Below, piece after piece: positions 47,561 to 60,500 of a DNA stretch of 64,000 nt. The position numbers and the translations under genes were made by a program. The stretch covers positions 32,501 through 96,500 of the forward strand of contig JABMCL010003496.1 in NCBI GenBank assembly GCA_018857735.1, given 5' to 3'. The DNA comes from Alviniconcha marisindica. Lineage: Eukaryota > Mollusca > Gastropoda > Provannidae. Below the pieces are notes generated by a model. It was given only the letters and a program-made list of their open reading frames with translations, was not told the DNA's origin and did not search any database. Within the stretch, counting starts at the first letter, position 1; each line of letters starts with the position of its first letter.

Positions 47561-49140
47561 TTTTGTCTTGATTTTAATTTCTGCTTGATGAAACTTGTTT
47601 TGAGAGGTCTAGTTCCTGTAATAGCGTGTGCAGAACTTTTTTTATCTACCCAGATTTTTTGTTTGTTTTGTTTTTGATTTTGTTGGTTGTTGGTTGAACA
47701 TAACGTCATCTGTGTTGTTTTTTGTGTTTTTTCATACATCAACAACCTGTGCTAAACAGGGTGTATGTAGTTTTCTAAAATGTGTGTTTATGACATTCAG
47801 CAATGGCAAATACTATTCACTGTGTGCTTCATGTATACAGGTGTAGTTTGGTGATGGGTTTGTAAACTTTATGTAAATTTTCTGCTTTTTATGGTAATGG
47901 GAAACTTTTAACACATTGCCATACAAGTCTCACTCAGGTATATATATTTTAACATCAATTTCATAGTTTTTGTGGAAGTTTGTTTAAGTGCTTACTGCAT
48001 AACAAGTTTTAGTGTGTTACGGGTATAAATTTTGCTTGTGTTTGGTTTTTATAGTTTGTACTAAGGTTCATTAATATGTGTATGATTGTCTTGATTTTCA
48101 ATAACTGAAATTTCCTTTATGAAGTTTAAAGTTGCATCCCCAGAGGTATTAAAAAGAAAAAAGAAGTAGTTTTAAGTGTTGCTGTATAAAAAACAAAACA
48201 AAAAACACACCACATATATCATTTTGAATATTGTTTTTGCAACTTGACAACACAACAGTACTTCAGGATCAGGTAAAAAAATAAAAAATAAAAATCTTAG
48301 CACTTAAAGCCACATTCTTCAGTTGTCCTTAATGTCAGCTTTCAGATAACTGAAACTCTGCAAACATTGCTAGAAAAATAAACTGTTTGGATGTAATACC
48401 CTCAGTGGATGCAATTTCTTTTCCTAGTGGCCCTTCAGATGATGTACTGCACTGAGTGCTTGCTTGTTTGCAGATCCTGATTCATTTCTAGTATTTTGTA
48501 AAGGTTCATTTTATTCATCTAAAAGAGTGTGTTTTTAAAGCAATTAAATTTAAAATTTTTTTAGTCAAAAGTGCTTGTTTGTACTTTGTGCCATAATTGT
48601 TGCAGTGAGCTTTTTAAAAGTCTGTGCACATGTGATAAGGGTTTGCCAAAAAATGTGTCAAAGAAACAAGGTAGTTTGGAAGTTCATGGATCTCCATTCA
48701 GGGAAGTCTTTTTATATATATGTGTGTGGGTTTCTCTTGGTTTTACTGGGTTGTGCCATAGTCTGAACTGGACTGTTATTTGTTGCTGATCCTGTTCCTA
48801 CTTGACTGCCATCTGTTGCGGGCAGCGATCAGTTTGGGGATGTGCTAGTAGGCACAGCATACGCACATGTTTGATGTTACAGTTCAGTCCATATGAACAC
48901 AGCTCATGGCTGAATTGGATGCCCACTTCATTTCCACCAGATCCAACTTGGTGGCCTGCCTGCATTTGTGCTTGTAAGCGTTGGTGTTGATGCCTTTGCC
49001 TTTGCCTTCTCCTTCAGCAGCACTGTGCACAGATGATGTGAACTGACCCCCATGAGAACTTGGCCACTGCCTGTCAATGTCAGTATTCCTGGTCCAATTC
49101 CAGCGCTGAAGCCCATTTTCTCTGCCTCCTCACGTAACAA
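47561..49140. other. Intergenic, no gene seen
   Basis: AT-rich, T-tract-rich spacer. Short open frames (47628, 48571, 48928) lack family resemblance. Confidence 0.55.
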
Positions 49141-49189
49141 CCCCCTTTCTGGGCCATCCCCACTCCCCTCACTGTTGCACCTCTCACCC

Positions 49190-49640
49190 CTCCCACCACC
49201 TCACTTCCTGTCTTCTGACAACCCAGGCATCTCCACACTCTCATGCCACTTCCTGTCTTCTGACCACCCAGACACCTGTGCACTCTCATGCGCCTCCCCT
49301 GTCCCTTGCACCTTTCACCCTCCACCCTTCACATCTTTTCGTGTCTTCTGACCACCCAGGAGCCTGCGCACTCTCATGCACCACCCCTGCCCCTTGCACC
49401 TCTCACCCTCCACCCTTCACATCTTTTCATGTCTTCTGACCACCCAGGAGCCTGCGCACACACAATGCACCACCCTTGCACCTCTCACCCTCCACCCTTC
49501 ACATCTTTTCATGTCTTCTGACCACCCAGGCACCTGCGCACTTTCATGCGCCTCCCCCTCCCCTTGCACCTCTCACCCTCCACCCCACTTCCTGTCTTCT
49601 GACCACCCAGGCACTTCCGCACTCTCATGACCCTCCTGCC
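49190..49640. repeat. 81–88-bp C-rich minisatellite
   Basis: TGTCTTCTGACCACCCAGG starts at 49209, 49254, 49342, 49430, 49512 and 49593. Units also contain CCCTTGCACCTCTCACCCTC. The first interval is short (45 bp), suggesting a deleted unit. Confidence 0.92.
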
Positions 49641-49644
49641 TAGC

Positions 49645-49820
49645 TGTGGTGATTGGTGTTTAAACTCAAGTTCACTTACAACTTCCACATTATTAGCTGG
49701 ATTATTTACTTAGTCAAGCTGGCTTGTGTGTGTGTGATGTGATTGGTGTTTAAACTCAAGTTCACTTAACAGTGCAACTTCCACATTATTAGCTGGATTA
49801 TTTACTTAGTCAAGCTGGAA
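49645..49820. repeat. ~92-bp tandem duplication
   Basis: GTGATTGGTGTTTAAACTCA through TTACTTAGTCAAGCTGG occurs twice in a row with minor indels. Confidence 0.93.
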
Positions 49821-49886
49821 ATTATTTTTGTGTGTGGTTGTGTTGTTAGTTACGTTTTTTGTTTTGTTTTACTTTTTGTGATATTG

Positions 49887-49918
<32 letters not shown>

Positions 49919-51897
49919 TTAACAGGGTAATCAGAACAGATGAGCACCGGTACTATCCTGTTAGGATTTAACTCAAAACAGCTGTCACTCAGTGACTCAG
50001 AGGCCAAAAGATGTACATATATATATCAACCTTTTGTGACCTCTTGTATATATTTATAACAACAAAATGTATTTAACATGTACATATATTATGCATATTC
50101 AATACTGTTGTATTTTTGCATATCAGTCAAAAATATGCACAATCATAATTTCATATGATTTACTGCTCAACTGAAACTACATCAATAATTTATATTATAC
50201 AGATCCCTACAGCACAAAAAGCAGCCTGTATCAAATTGTTCCATCTGTATATTAGCAGGACATCAGAATGCAGGACATCAGAATGCTGCTTTGCAGCCAG
50301 TTTCTGCTCTGTCTTCTCAGCAGTGACCCTGCTTGGGTTATGAAACTTCTGATACATCCTCAAATGCCATTCACCTTTTTCAAGGGTTGGAAAGTGGGGA
50401 AAATGGCCTTTGGGGAAGGTTTTCAAAGTTGGTGAATGTTATGGTAATAATCAACAGATAATCTATAGTAGTGAGTTGAAATCTGGGTCACCTTGCCCAA
50501 GGTCAAGGAAAGGTCAACAAAATATATATATTATATATAAAAAAAATTGTTGTATTTTTGCCCTCTTTGCACACCAAAAATATCAGTAATGAAGAACATT
50601 GATCATAGATATCACTCGAAGAAAAAGAAGGCAGCTGCAGTAGAGTCACGCTGTAGAGGCTTCTGGCCTGCCCATCACCTGAGCGTGTCAGCCAATCAGA
50701 GCACCACAAATAATGTTCTGCACAAAAAAACATGACAGACAGACAGGGTACTGAGACTGTGCTGGGTGCTGAGAGAGAGAGAGAGAGGACATGAACTTAA
50801 TATGCTTAACATATGTGATGTGTATTGTGGAACTGTATCAACTGTTTCTTATTTTGTCTTTTTCCAGTGCCTATTGGAATTATTGTGATATTTTATATAT
50901 ATTTTTTATGTACATGTCGGCGTTAGTCCATGTTAGTATTGTTATTTTATTAATGTATATATTTTTATGGGCCTGTGTGAGTATACTTTGTGTCAGAATA
51001 CTAATAATAGCATTATATTAGTAGAACTACTTTCAACATGTAAGGTGCTTAGAACTTTATTTTGGATTTGCGCCATGTAAATATTGCTTGACTGATTGAC
51101 TAATAGGGCAGTGTGTTCAAACAGCCTGTAAAACCCACCAGTCACACCATGTTTGAAAAGGCCTTGTCCCCTTTGCTGGTCCCAATGACCTGGCATGCAG
51201 GCGATGCAGGAATATATCCCTAATCTAGCCTCTGCATGTCCTGTGTCACTTGCATTTGAGATGGTTGGAGTACTGCAAATCTTTGCAAAAATTGTGTAAC
51301 TGTGTGCTGTCTTCTTCTCCCTCTTCTGATAATGACCATTGGTCAGTAATCTCACAAGTAGTATAATTTTCATGAGTGCACAGCTGGGAGTGGGTGGGGG
51401 GGGGGGGGGGGGGGGTCTTTGTTGTAGATATGATGACACCCTCAAAATGAAGGTACCAAGGGAGGGAGACTACTACTTCTGGAACAAGCTCATTCCAGTC
51501 TCAGACTGTGCTGAGACTTTTACTGGGTCAAATGTGTTCATATAATATGATTTATAAACTTGTTTTATTTCTCATGTTGTATTAATTTTTAAACAAAAAT
51601 AATACAACAGCAAAACATGGCATGCACATTTGACAAGTAACTTTTTTTTTTAATTTGCTTCTGATTTGTGCCTTCAGCTTTGCTTTGACCTCATCCACTA
51701 CATCTTAACAGTTGTCATTGTAGTTGTTACTTGCTTTTGGTTTAGTATTATCTTCTTCTTTGCCTTGCTTGATGATGTGCTACAAGTTTCATAATTCACT
51801 GTGATTGTAGGTCAGTTTGCTGCATGTATTATGAACAGTCAATACTCAGTAATTATGTATAATAAACTAGAAAAAAGTGCATAGATTGTCATAGTGT

Positions 51898-51934
51898 ATG
51901 TGTGTGTGTGTGCGCGTGTGTGTGTGCGTGCATC

Positions 51935-51995
<61 letters not shown>
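51898..51995. repeat. (TG)n microsatellite
   Basis: TG run with a few interruptions. Confidence 0.97.
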
Positions 51996-51997
<2 letters not shown>

Positions 51998-52424
51998 AAA
52001 GTGATGTGCCTTTTTTTCTTTTCTTTTTTTTGAGTGTAAAAAGAAAGACATTCAGTACTCTCTGTCACTGCCTCTCTCCACAGTTCATATAGCTAGAATG
52101 AAGCTTGTATAGCTGTATGATTTTTGCTCTCCCTCCCTCTCTCTCTCTCTCTCTTTCAAATTAATAACAGTATTGTACAATTTCTATCACAGCCATAACA
52201 TTACCACTCTGAGCACTGCAGACCTGTGTAGATATCTTGATGTCAGTCCAGCTGAGATGTCAACTGAATTGCAGATGAAGAAATTAAGTTCCCTTCTGTT
52301 AGGAACCAGTAGAGCTGGCAAATGTTCTCCCTTTAAAGCCTGGAGTAGGTCAGAGTATAGCCATGCATGCTTTGCCCACTACCAGGATTTTTTTCCTTGT
52401 ACTTATTTCTCGCTTCCTGATCCA

Positions 52425-52965
52425 TTAATAATAATGGACAGTTCTTATAAAGCACAAATCGTTTTGCAAAACAAAAACTCAATGCGTTAGCAGACACCAT
52501 TTATGCACATGCATGCTGACATACAATTAATCTATTGTCACAGGAATGGTCAGCCTAGCTTCATGAAAAGCCCTGTGTAAAGAGGAAAGTCTTGAGCTGG
52601 GTTTTGAACCAAGGCAGATTGGGGATATTTCACAGACTTGCCTGCAGTGAATTCCAGACAGATGGAGTGACGAAATGGAACAAGCATGCACCAAAGGATT
52701 TGAGATTATGTTTTGGAATTTTCAAAAGCTTCTTGCCTGAGGATCAGAGGGTGCATGAAGTTTGATAAGTGCAGAGAAAAGCTGAAATGTAAGAGGGGAG
52801 TGTACTGTCAAAGTGATGGTGTGCACAAGTCACTATCATGTACTCGCAGCAGAAGTTTACAGGCAGCTGATGCAGTTCATTTAACAGTGGCGTTATGTGA
52901 TCTCCATTAAGTTTCTGCAACAACAACAAAAAAAGACATGCTGAACTGTTCTGAATGCTCTGCAA
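52425..52965. repeat. Non-coding interspersed repeat
   Basis: Opens with AATAATAATGGACAGTTCTT and ATAAAGCAC, then AAGTCTTGAGCTGGGTTTTG and GAATTCCAGACAGATGGAG. Same layout as 19165–19660. Confidence 0.5.
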
Positions 52966-53319
52966 TCAACCTATCTTTTGCACAGGTATTGTCCAAATCC
53001 TTTCCCTATTTTTCTAACTGCATTAGTTTTGGCTAATGCAGTTGCCCATGTGGGCCTGCAGAATAAAACAGGTCACCCGTCTCATAGTCACAAGTGATTT
53101 AACGTTTAAACAGGTTCCCATGGTGAGTGCCAATGAAATATAAATAGGTGCCAAAACATCTTGTGCATTGATAGATAGACAGATGGCTGGTTTTCAATGT
53201 TGTAACAGTGGATTAGACAGACTTGCAGTTTAGTGACATTGAATGCTGTTTTGAATTGATGTAAAAAAGAAAAGAAAGTAATGTCTGATTTCTCTGGAAG
53301 TGACCCTATGTTCATTCAG

Positions 53320-53460
53320 TGTGGCTTTACATCCACAGAAACCCTAAGGCTTATTAGGGATGAGCAGCCTAGGACAGCCACCTCAACTTTCACACAGTTC
53401 CTGAGCTCTGGACCCTATGTGGTTGACAAGATGTTAAAATCCAAGAACTAACTAACTATG
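53320..53460 (+). repeat. Interspersed repeat (family R start, CTAACTAAC tail)
   Basis: CTTTACATCCACAGAAACCC, TAAGGCTTATTAGGGATGAG, GGACAGCCACCTCAAC, GACCCTATGTGGTTGACAAG and a final ACTAACTAAC. It links the family R body (26.0 and 55.9 kb) to the CTAACTAA tail seen at 5.3, 13.5 and 15.3 kb. Confidence 0.7.
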
Positions 53461-53941
53461 AAAAATGCACAAGAATCAAATCTTATTGATCCAAATCTGA
53501 TGTTTGAAAAATAATATCTCATAGACGGACTGGTCAACCAGGTTCAAAATGTTAATTGAATGAATGTAAATGTGTATTAATTTGATTAAATTCGATCACC
53601 CTGTAAATATTTTGTCAACATTTATCTGCCTTTAAGCCTTTTAAATGGCTGATGTTATGTGTAAATTATGTATAACGTATCATGCAAAATATAAATGTAC
53701 TTTCAGTCATACTTTCATAAATCATCAGTTTGTCTTTTGTTAATTTAGAGTCATTGTAAATAGGCAAGTGCCCTTTCTGAAAGTGACTGTTTTATGAAAT
53801 GTGTAATTTCTAGTCACAAAATGGTAAAACGTATGTCGAAATAAATATATTTGTATACAGATCAACTCAAAAGGAGAACAGATTGAGCAAGAGAGATTAT
53901 ATTTTGTTGCATTCCTGTAAGACGATACCTTTGTACTCCAC

Positions 53942-53951
53942 GCATGCGCCC
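53942..53951 (+). promoter_or_regulatory. NRF1-like site upstream of the RAVER-like start
   Basis: GCATGCGCC with the preceding CAC matches the NRF1 half-palindrome (GCATGCGC). It lies about 25 bp before the ATG at 53975, fitting a TATA-less housekeeping promoter. Confidence 0.5.
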
Positions 53952-53974
53952 TTCACTCTAAAGCCAACGACAAA

Positions 53975-56900
53975 ATGGCGACGACGGGAATATCTGACAA
54001 TGACTATGAATTGAGAAACAAATCAAGAGAAGAATTCAACAAAATACGGAGAATCTTGTTGAGGAACATTCCACCGAGTACTGAAGGGGTAAGCAATATG
54101 CAAGGATTAATGCCTTGACTCGTTAGCAAGATTTGCAGGGCACATGTACAATGCGTGTTGCCGACCGGGTCGACGAAATCTGGCGACGTGTACAGTTTGA
54201 GGTATTTTGGGGAACGGAAAGCAGCCGGTAAATATGTCTCGGATCTTTGTTCTTTTTGTCGGAAACATTTCGTTTTAGTTTTTTTGTTTGTTTTGTTTTT
54301 TGTGGAAATTAGGAGCGGGGAGACAATACAGCATTATGCGTTTGCACCCGAAAATGAGGAAACGCTGTTATTTCCGGGCAGCTAGCCTGCCCACCAGTGA
54401 CAGGGTACTAAGACGTGCGTCCTATCTTATAGGGGAAATTTACAGAAATAATTCGAACGCAAGACAGTGCTTCATGGACTTTTTGGCTACACTGTCTGAC
54501 TGTGTTATGGAGCAGTGGCTGAGTGGGACTTTGTAAAATTATTTCATTGTTGACCAGGCATGGTTCCAGGCTGAGGTTTAGAGTTTAAGCTTCACCTCGT
54601 TGATTTCATTGTTGACCAGGCGTGGTTCCTCAGCTTCCTGGCTGAGGTCTAAGCCTCAACTCATTCCTAACATTACAGCAAAATGAGCAACACAAGCTTT
54701 CCATCTTTCCACCATGTAGTACTACTAGTTCTAGTAAGTACTAGTCTACTAACATAATGATTGAAATATGATCTCCCAAACATAATCATGATAATGCTAT
54801 AGCCTACTTCATTTTGTTTTGTTTTAAAATTAAAATACAAAAGTAATGTTCAAGTAGATCACAAAGTATTTGAAAATTGATAAAATATCTAAAATTTTGT
54901 AAGTGATACTGACAGAATTGTTTTCCTTTGTTTACAGGAAATCCAAGAATTTCTGGGGTCATTCAAAGCAAAGAAGATTGAAATCAGTGAAAATTTGGAC
55001 TCTGGTAAGAAACGTTCTCTCTCTCCCCTTTACTTACCCTCTGGTCTCTCTGCCTGCCTCTCTCTCTCTATCTTGGTGAGTCTGTCTGTGGGGTCTGCCT
55101 GACATATTACTTGTATATGAATCATGATAAATGGACATGGACATATATAGCATAATTATTATTAATATATATTATAAGATAATGCATTGTTGCAGCTCCA
55201 AAATAATTTAGGGCATAAAGTAACATTATGTGTATGTCAATGAGTGAATGACGAATGTGTATATGTGCATGAACAGTATGTGCTAGTATATTGAGGTTTT
55301 GTTTTGCAATAAGACTGAGAGTTGCACTTGGTGACTAGGAGTAGGACTAGCTGTGCCTTATTATATTTGTTACTACATGAAGCTTGTAAGAGGAGTTTTT
55401 AACAAGAAAAGTAGTATATATTTTAATTATTATTAATTAGATATTATCAGGGGTTTTGGGATAGATAAAATAATATTATGATGTTATACCATAACTTATA
55501 GTTATACTTTATAGTATAGAATATTCTAATTATTTATATAAATTATTTCATAGTTGTGCTTTTTCATAGGTAATTGGTTTTTAATGCCCAGTCATCCATG
55601 ATGGTTAATACAGTGTCTGATCTCACGGGGCGAACTATTTGGAACACATGAAGAAAGTAAACAAACTACAAAGCACAAAACAAAAACAAAAAAACCTATC
55701 AAAACCAGACATTTTGATTTCTTTAATTCTTGCCTGCAGGGTTCGCACAGTCTTTGAAGTTCTGGAAAAATGGGATAAGCTGCTGCTGTTGTGTTGCTTG
55801 ATGTCCTTGGATGTCGGTTGACATATTACCGTTAATATTAGGGACAAGCTGAGACCAATGCCGAAGCTTGGTTCAATCTAGCTTTACATCCATGGAAACC
55901 AGAAGGCTCATTTGGACGGACAGCCCAGGACAGCCACCACGACTCTTACACAGATCCTGAACTATGGAATAAGCTTTTCAAGGCCTTAAATTTTAAGTTA
56001 AAAGTCTGTGAAAACAGTAGGGTCTGAAAGTTTGTGAATTTTGTGGTCTTCAGAGTGCTAGGGAAAAACTATCAGCTTATCAGTCAGAACTGCATTTCCC
56101 AAGACTGAACAGTAGTTTAATTTAAAAAAATTTAACCATGCAAAATCACAAAGAATGCACTTCCTATTAGTTTTGACTGATAGAATGCATTGGCCATCAG
56201 CTACAGTAAGGGTTGTGCCCCTTTACAGGACATGCAGAAGAGTTGCGTACCTTCGTGTTGCTTTTCCACGCCATATTGCAAAGGTTTGTGAAAAGTTTAT
56301 GAATTTTGAAAGGATTTTTCTGGATGAGCCCTGTGCATGGAGAGGTGTATTTTAAACTGAACAGTTGAAATTGAATGCCTTATGCTGTAAATGCAATGTT
56401 TGCTACAGCGGTGGTGACTCTGGAAGATGGCAGTCAGCTGGAAGAGGCAGTGGCGAAGCTGGACAACACCAAGCTGAAGGACAATGATGTGAGCGTGTCC
56501 TTCTGTGCCAGTGACAAGCTCCTGTGTGTGGCCCACCTGCCACCCCGCTACTCTGATGACGAGTTTCGTAAACTGATTGCTCAGCATGGGCAAGTCGTAT
56601 TTTGTTTCATCATGAGATCAGAAACAACAGGTAATTATGTGAACTTGTGTGTGACTGTGAGTGTGTGTGTGTTTTCTTGTCTTGTATACAACCTCAGGAG
56701 ATGGAAGGAGCAAATGCAAAGCGAGCAGAGAAATACTTCCCTTGCTTTGATGTCAGCTGACATAATCAGATTCAATAGACTGACAATTTCCTTTCCATTT
56801 TTGGTGTGTCTTGGGCATTGGACATTATCGTTAGCATGATAGAAGAGGGTAAGCTACAGGAATGTGGGGTAGATTGAGTTTGACTTGAACTAGTGGTCAT

Positions 56901-59900
56901 AGTACTACTTAACATGTGTAGTGACACCTTGCAGCCAAGAACTTCTTTACTGTTACATCTTGCTGGTTCTTTAACATGATGATAGTTGATACTAATGTTG
57001 TTCATTCGATCTGCCTTGCAGGAGTTTGGGTTGTCTTCCCAGTGAAAAGTATAACTCCCAGTACAATAACAACTATACTAAGTCCTTGAACTATTAGATC
57101 ATGGTCTGGCTGATCTCTGTTGAAAACTTCAGTCTTTTAGGTGGAAAAAACAAACAAGCTGCAACAGTTCTTAGCTGTGATGATGATGTGCTGGTGATGA
57201 TGGTTGTACTTGTAGCAGGAGACCTGAGGTGAAGTAACTCCAGTTGCATTATACAACTTGCAAGTCTTAATTCAGCACCATTTTTTCCCCCCACTCTGAT
57301 TGTGCCTAGGCCACAGCAAGTCCTATGGCTTCCTGGAGTTTGAGGAGCAGGATGGGGACAAGCTGCGTCAGATCCGTGACGACATCGACTGGAAGGAGGT
57401 GGGCAGTCACATGCTGCACGCTGACTTCATCGAGCCCACCTACCAGACATGGGAGCGCCTTCAGTCCCGTTGCCTGGCTGTGACGGGCCTGCCAAAAGAC
57501 TTCACAGAAATTGCCAAGCTGCGTGAAGCTTTCAGTGTGGTCACTAGCCCTGTCTACTGCCAGGTCAGGATCCATCCCAGTAGCTGAGTGATTCGAGTGG
57601 TTTCAGATCCACACATGCATGCACACAGTCCCTGACATGCACACACACTTACATACGTACACTTTCAGTCACACGCATCTGTGCATGCGCACATCACAGA
57701 CAAACAGACATACACTCACACACACACATGTGCGTGCGCACATTCACACACACATACATTCACACATGCACACATAAACACACGCACACATAAACACACA
57801 CACAAACGTGCATCACACATACACCCATTACACTCACATGCAAACACACCCACCCACACATGCATGCACTTGCACGAGCTGGGTGTTTGTATTTTCCCAT
57901 ACAATACTCAGTTTCACAGCAGTGCTAGATTAACATGCTTGCACACTGCAGCTGATCACTAAATATTGTGTGGTCAGTATGGTGTGAGAGCATTATAATC
58001 GTAGCAGAAAAAATATTGCATATCATGACAGCTCTTTTTGCAGTGCTTCTGCTGTAAATGTAATGAAACAAAAACAGTGAAGCATATCAGCACCATACTC
58101 TGAATCTCTAATAAATATTTTCACCATAAAAAATGTAGGTGTGACAACGTATTGCTGTATGGGGAAGAATGATTTTGTATAGGTACCCCAGACCTCTTGA
58201 ACACATTCTTCAACACTGTCCAGCCCACAATGCTCTCTGATGCCAGCCTGTTAGAGGTGGCCTCAGGAGGCAGGACTGAAGGAGAAGGCAGTGGACTTTG
58301 CCTGGATGATCGTGGTTTAGATTTAGACAGCATGATCTACCTAATAGATTTAAACACAGAAGAAGAAACATTATTTAGGTATCCTGTAGTTGTGCCAGGC
58401 AAAAAGTGCCAAGGTATTTTGTCATCAGGAGGTGTGTGGCATTGTCTTTGGCAGATCATGATGCATGAAAAGGAGTCACTGGGGATGGGCATTGTGGAGT
58501 TCCGCAAAGCGGAGGAGGCAGAGGAGACATGGGAGAAACTGCGCAACACCAAGATCGAAGGCAGCGACATCACTGTCACCTTCTGCATCCCCAGCAAGTC
58601 GGCTGTTGTCATCAACAATCGCATCATGTGGAAATTTGTAAGACCTTGTGTTTTTCGTGCTTGTCTCTCACTCAAGAGCATTTTATCCACCTGCCTCATT
58701 TAAAAATTAGGAGCTAGTGTGTTTGGAAGTATTTGTTTTGATGCAGATCATCAAAAATGTTCTACCTCATTTTAAAATTAGGAGCTAGTGTTGTTAGTAG
58801 CATTTGTTTTGATGCAGATCATAATTTTTTCTCTAACAGCTGGGACTCCCAATGTCATAATAGCCCTGGAAACTTGAAAAAATAAAAATGAGATATTTTT
58901 GTTAAGCTTTAAATAATATTTTGACTGCTCTTTTGTGATAAACTGATGTGGAAGTGTGGCAATGGCTGCTCTTTTGTGCTTTTGGTGGTTCTGTGAGTGT
59001 GACCATGACCATCCAAACTAGACAGCTGACATCTAAATTTGTTCCAGTAACTTTATTATTAGTGTCAGTCTGTATAGTTTGCAGGATATTGTGTTAAGCC
59101 AGTGCTGGATTTATACATCTGTAATTACTGTTTGCTATGTATTGTTGCATCTGTGAGCATTTTTGTGATGACTGGAAAGATGAGAGAAGCATTGTGTAGG
59201 GTGTGATGCTGTCTTCAGAACACATTTGTGTTTTCAGTCTGACAAGATGCAGCAGAAGAGCAGTTTGCTGCCTGACCCTGTGGCAGCCAAGCCTGTCATA
59301 TCCAACAATGCTATTGTGCTCAGCTTGGTCAAGCAGAATCCAAACTGTAAGTCAGTTGAACTCTCACACACACACACCTTGTCTCTTCCCCATCTCTTTT
59401 TCTGCCTGTCTCCCTTCCTTCCCCATCTTTCCTCTCTTATTTGTATGCCTGCATATGTCATCTCCATCTTTCTTCACCTTTGGCTTTGTTTGTTTCTCTC
59501 TCTGTCTCCCACTTTCTCTCTCATTCTCCCCCCCCCCCCCCCCAGCCCCCTCTGTGTGTGTCTCCCCTCTCCCCTTTTTTTCTCTGAAGTTCCTGTCTCT
59601 TTTTCTCAAATAGAGAAATCTGATGATTTATGTCAGAATGTATGCATTTGCACGAGCTGGGTGTTTGTTTTCTCATACAATACTCGGTTTCACAGCAGTG
59701 CTAGATTAACATGCTTCCACACACAAGTTGTCTTCTTTTTATGTAGTCAGTGTGGTGTGAGAGCATTACATTGGAAAGGCAGCCATGTTGAAATCTCAGT
59801 AATCTTGGGTATGCACATAATTAGATGATGGATTTTATGTAATATTTGTTTGTGGCAGTTTGAATGTATGTAACCCTGTTTATTGATGATCATGATACAG

Positions 59901-60500
59901 AGGTATGATGTACTTTCCACCAGTTTGAATACCATAACCATGGTGTGATCATAAATTTATTTTAGAACAGAAACAGCCAGTAATGTAATCACATTTGAAC
60001 TGGACAGAATCAAGCACTGTAGATGGTTCTTTACATACTGTAATTTCATGTTTCAGTAAACAATTGAAGTTACCATTGTAGCAGGTGTTCATCCTAATAT
60101 GATCTTTGCAGTTGACTGGGCATTCAGCAGCAAGAATCAATCATAGGAAAGGCAGCTGCCTCAGACAGATGCCACTAATCAGCCCATAACTTATGGAATT
60201 TCTGTAAAAGTACTTCCAGATTGTCCTGGTCTACCTCAACTTCGTTTCTTTGTGTTACATACATGATAGAAAGACGGGTTGGGCATGGCATATCAGATGA
60301 TGGGGTGTTAGTTTAATGTTACTTTCAGTGACTAATGATTTCAACAAAATCTTTTGCGAGATGATGGCTTCTCTTGTAGTTGATTGGATGTGAGAGATTG
60401 GTGTGGGTTTTACTTTCAGTGATTGAGGATTTCACCAAAGTCTTGCTGGAGCTGCATCAGGCTTACGTTCAGCACATGATGTCCCCTGGCAACAAACCAG
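53975..60500 (+). CDS. RAVER-like ribonucleoprotein PTB-binding protein, 5' part
   Basis: Seven exons: 53975–54088, 54938–55004, 56409–56630, 57310–57563, 58455–58637, 59238–59346 and 60420–60500. They stay in frame for 343 residues, and the gene continues past the right edge. Three RRMs are present: RRM1 about 24–98 (RRILLRNIPP; AVVTLEDG), RRM2 about 101–180 (LLCVAHLPP; RNP1 KSYGFLEF) and RRM3 about 187–270 (SRCLAVTGLPKDF; SVVTSPVYCQ; GMGIVEFRKAEEAEE). The LLCVA…LPP, TGHSK(G/S)YGF and SP(T/V)(F/Y)CQ phrases are diagnostic of RAVER1/2. KSSLLPDPV (286–294) parallels the vertebrate KGLLPEPN. Raver proteins bind PTB and modulate splicing, and shuttle between nucleus and focal adhesions. Exon 4 has no sharp RNP1 loss. 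The PTB-binding SLLGEPP motifs would lie downstream. RAVER1 versus RAVER2 cannot be decided. Confidence 0.9.
55826..55975 (+). repeat. Interspersed repeat, family R
   Basis: TATTAGGGACAAGCTGAGAC, CAATGCCGAAGCTTGGTTCA, TTTACATCCATGGAAACCAG, AAGGCTCATTTGGACGGACA and CCTGAACTATGG match 25930–26130 in reverse. It lies in RAVER intron 2. Confidence 0.8.
57600..57875. repeat. CA-rich simple sequence
   Basis: Degenerate CACACA/CATGCA tracts in RAVER intron 4. Confidence 0.85.
57866..57990 (+). repeat. Intronic direct repeat, copy 1
   Basis: TGCACGAGCTGGGTGTTTGT, TTTCACAGCAGTGCTAGATT, AACATGCTT and GGTGTGAGAGCATTA. Copy 2 is at 59647–59768, in a different intron of the same gene. Confidence 0.9.
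58680..58825. repeat. ~63-bp tandem duplication
   Basis: AATTAGGAGCTAGTGT then CATTTGTTTTGATGCAGATC occurs twice, just after the RAVER exon 5 donor. Confidence 0.9.
59647..59768 (+). repeat. Intronic direct repeat, copy 2
   Basis: Near-identical to 57866–57990 apart from a changed middle segment. It lies in RAVER intron 6. Confidence 0.9.

Noticed and set aside
49080..49630. Pro/His/Ser-rich open frames
   Set aside because: Products of the 81–88-bp C-rich minisatellite in both strands.
51339..51545. Possible exon after the poly-G run (YDDTLKMKVPREGDYYFWNK)
   Set aside because: An acceptor-like TTGTAG precedes it, but there is no donor, no partner exon and no recognised family.
59203..59828. 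136- and 200-codon plus-strand open frames
   Set aside because: Only 59238–59346 is RAVER exon 6; the remainder is pyrimidine-rich intron.
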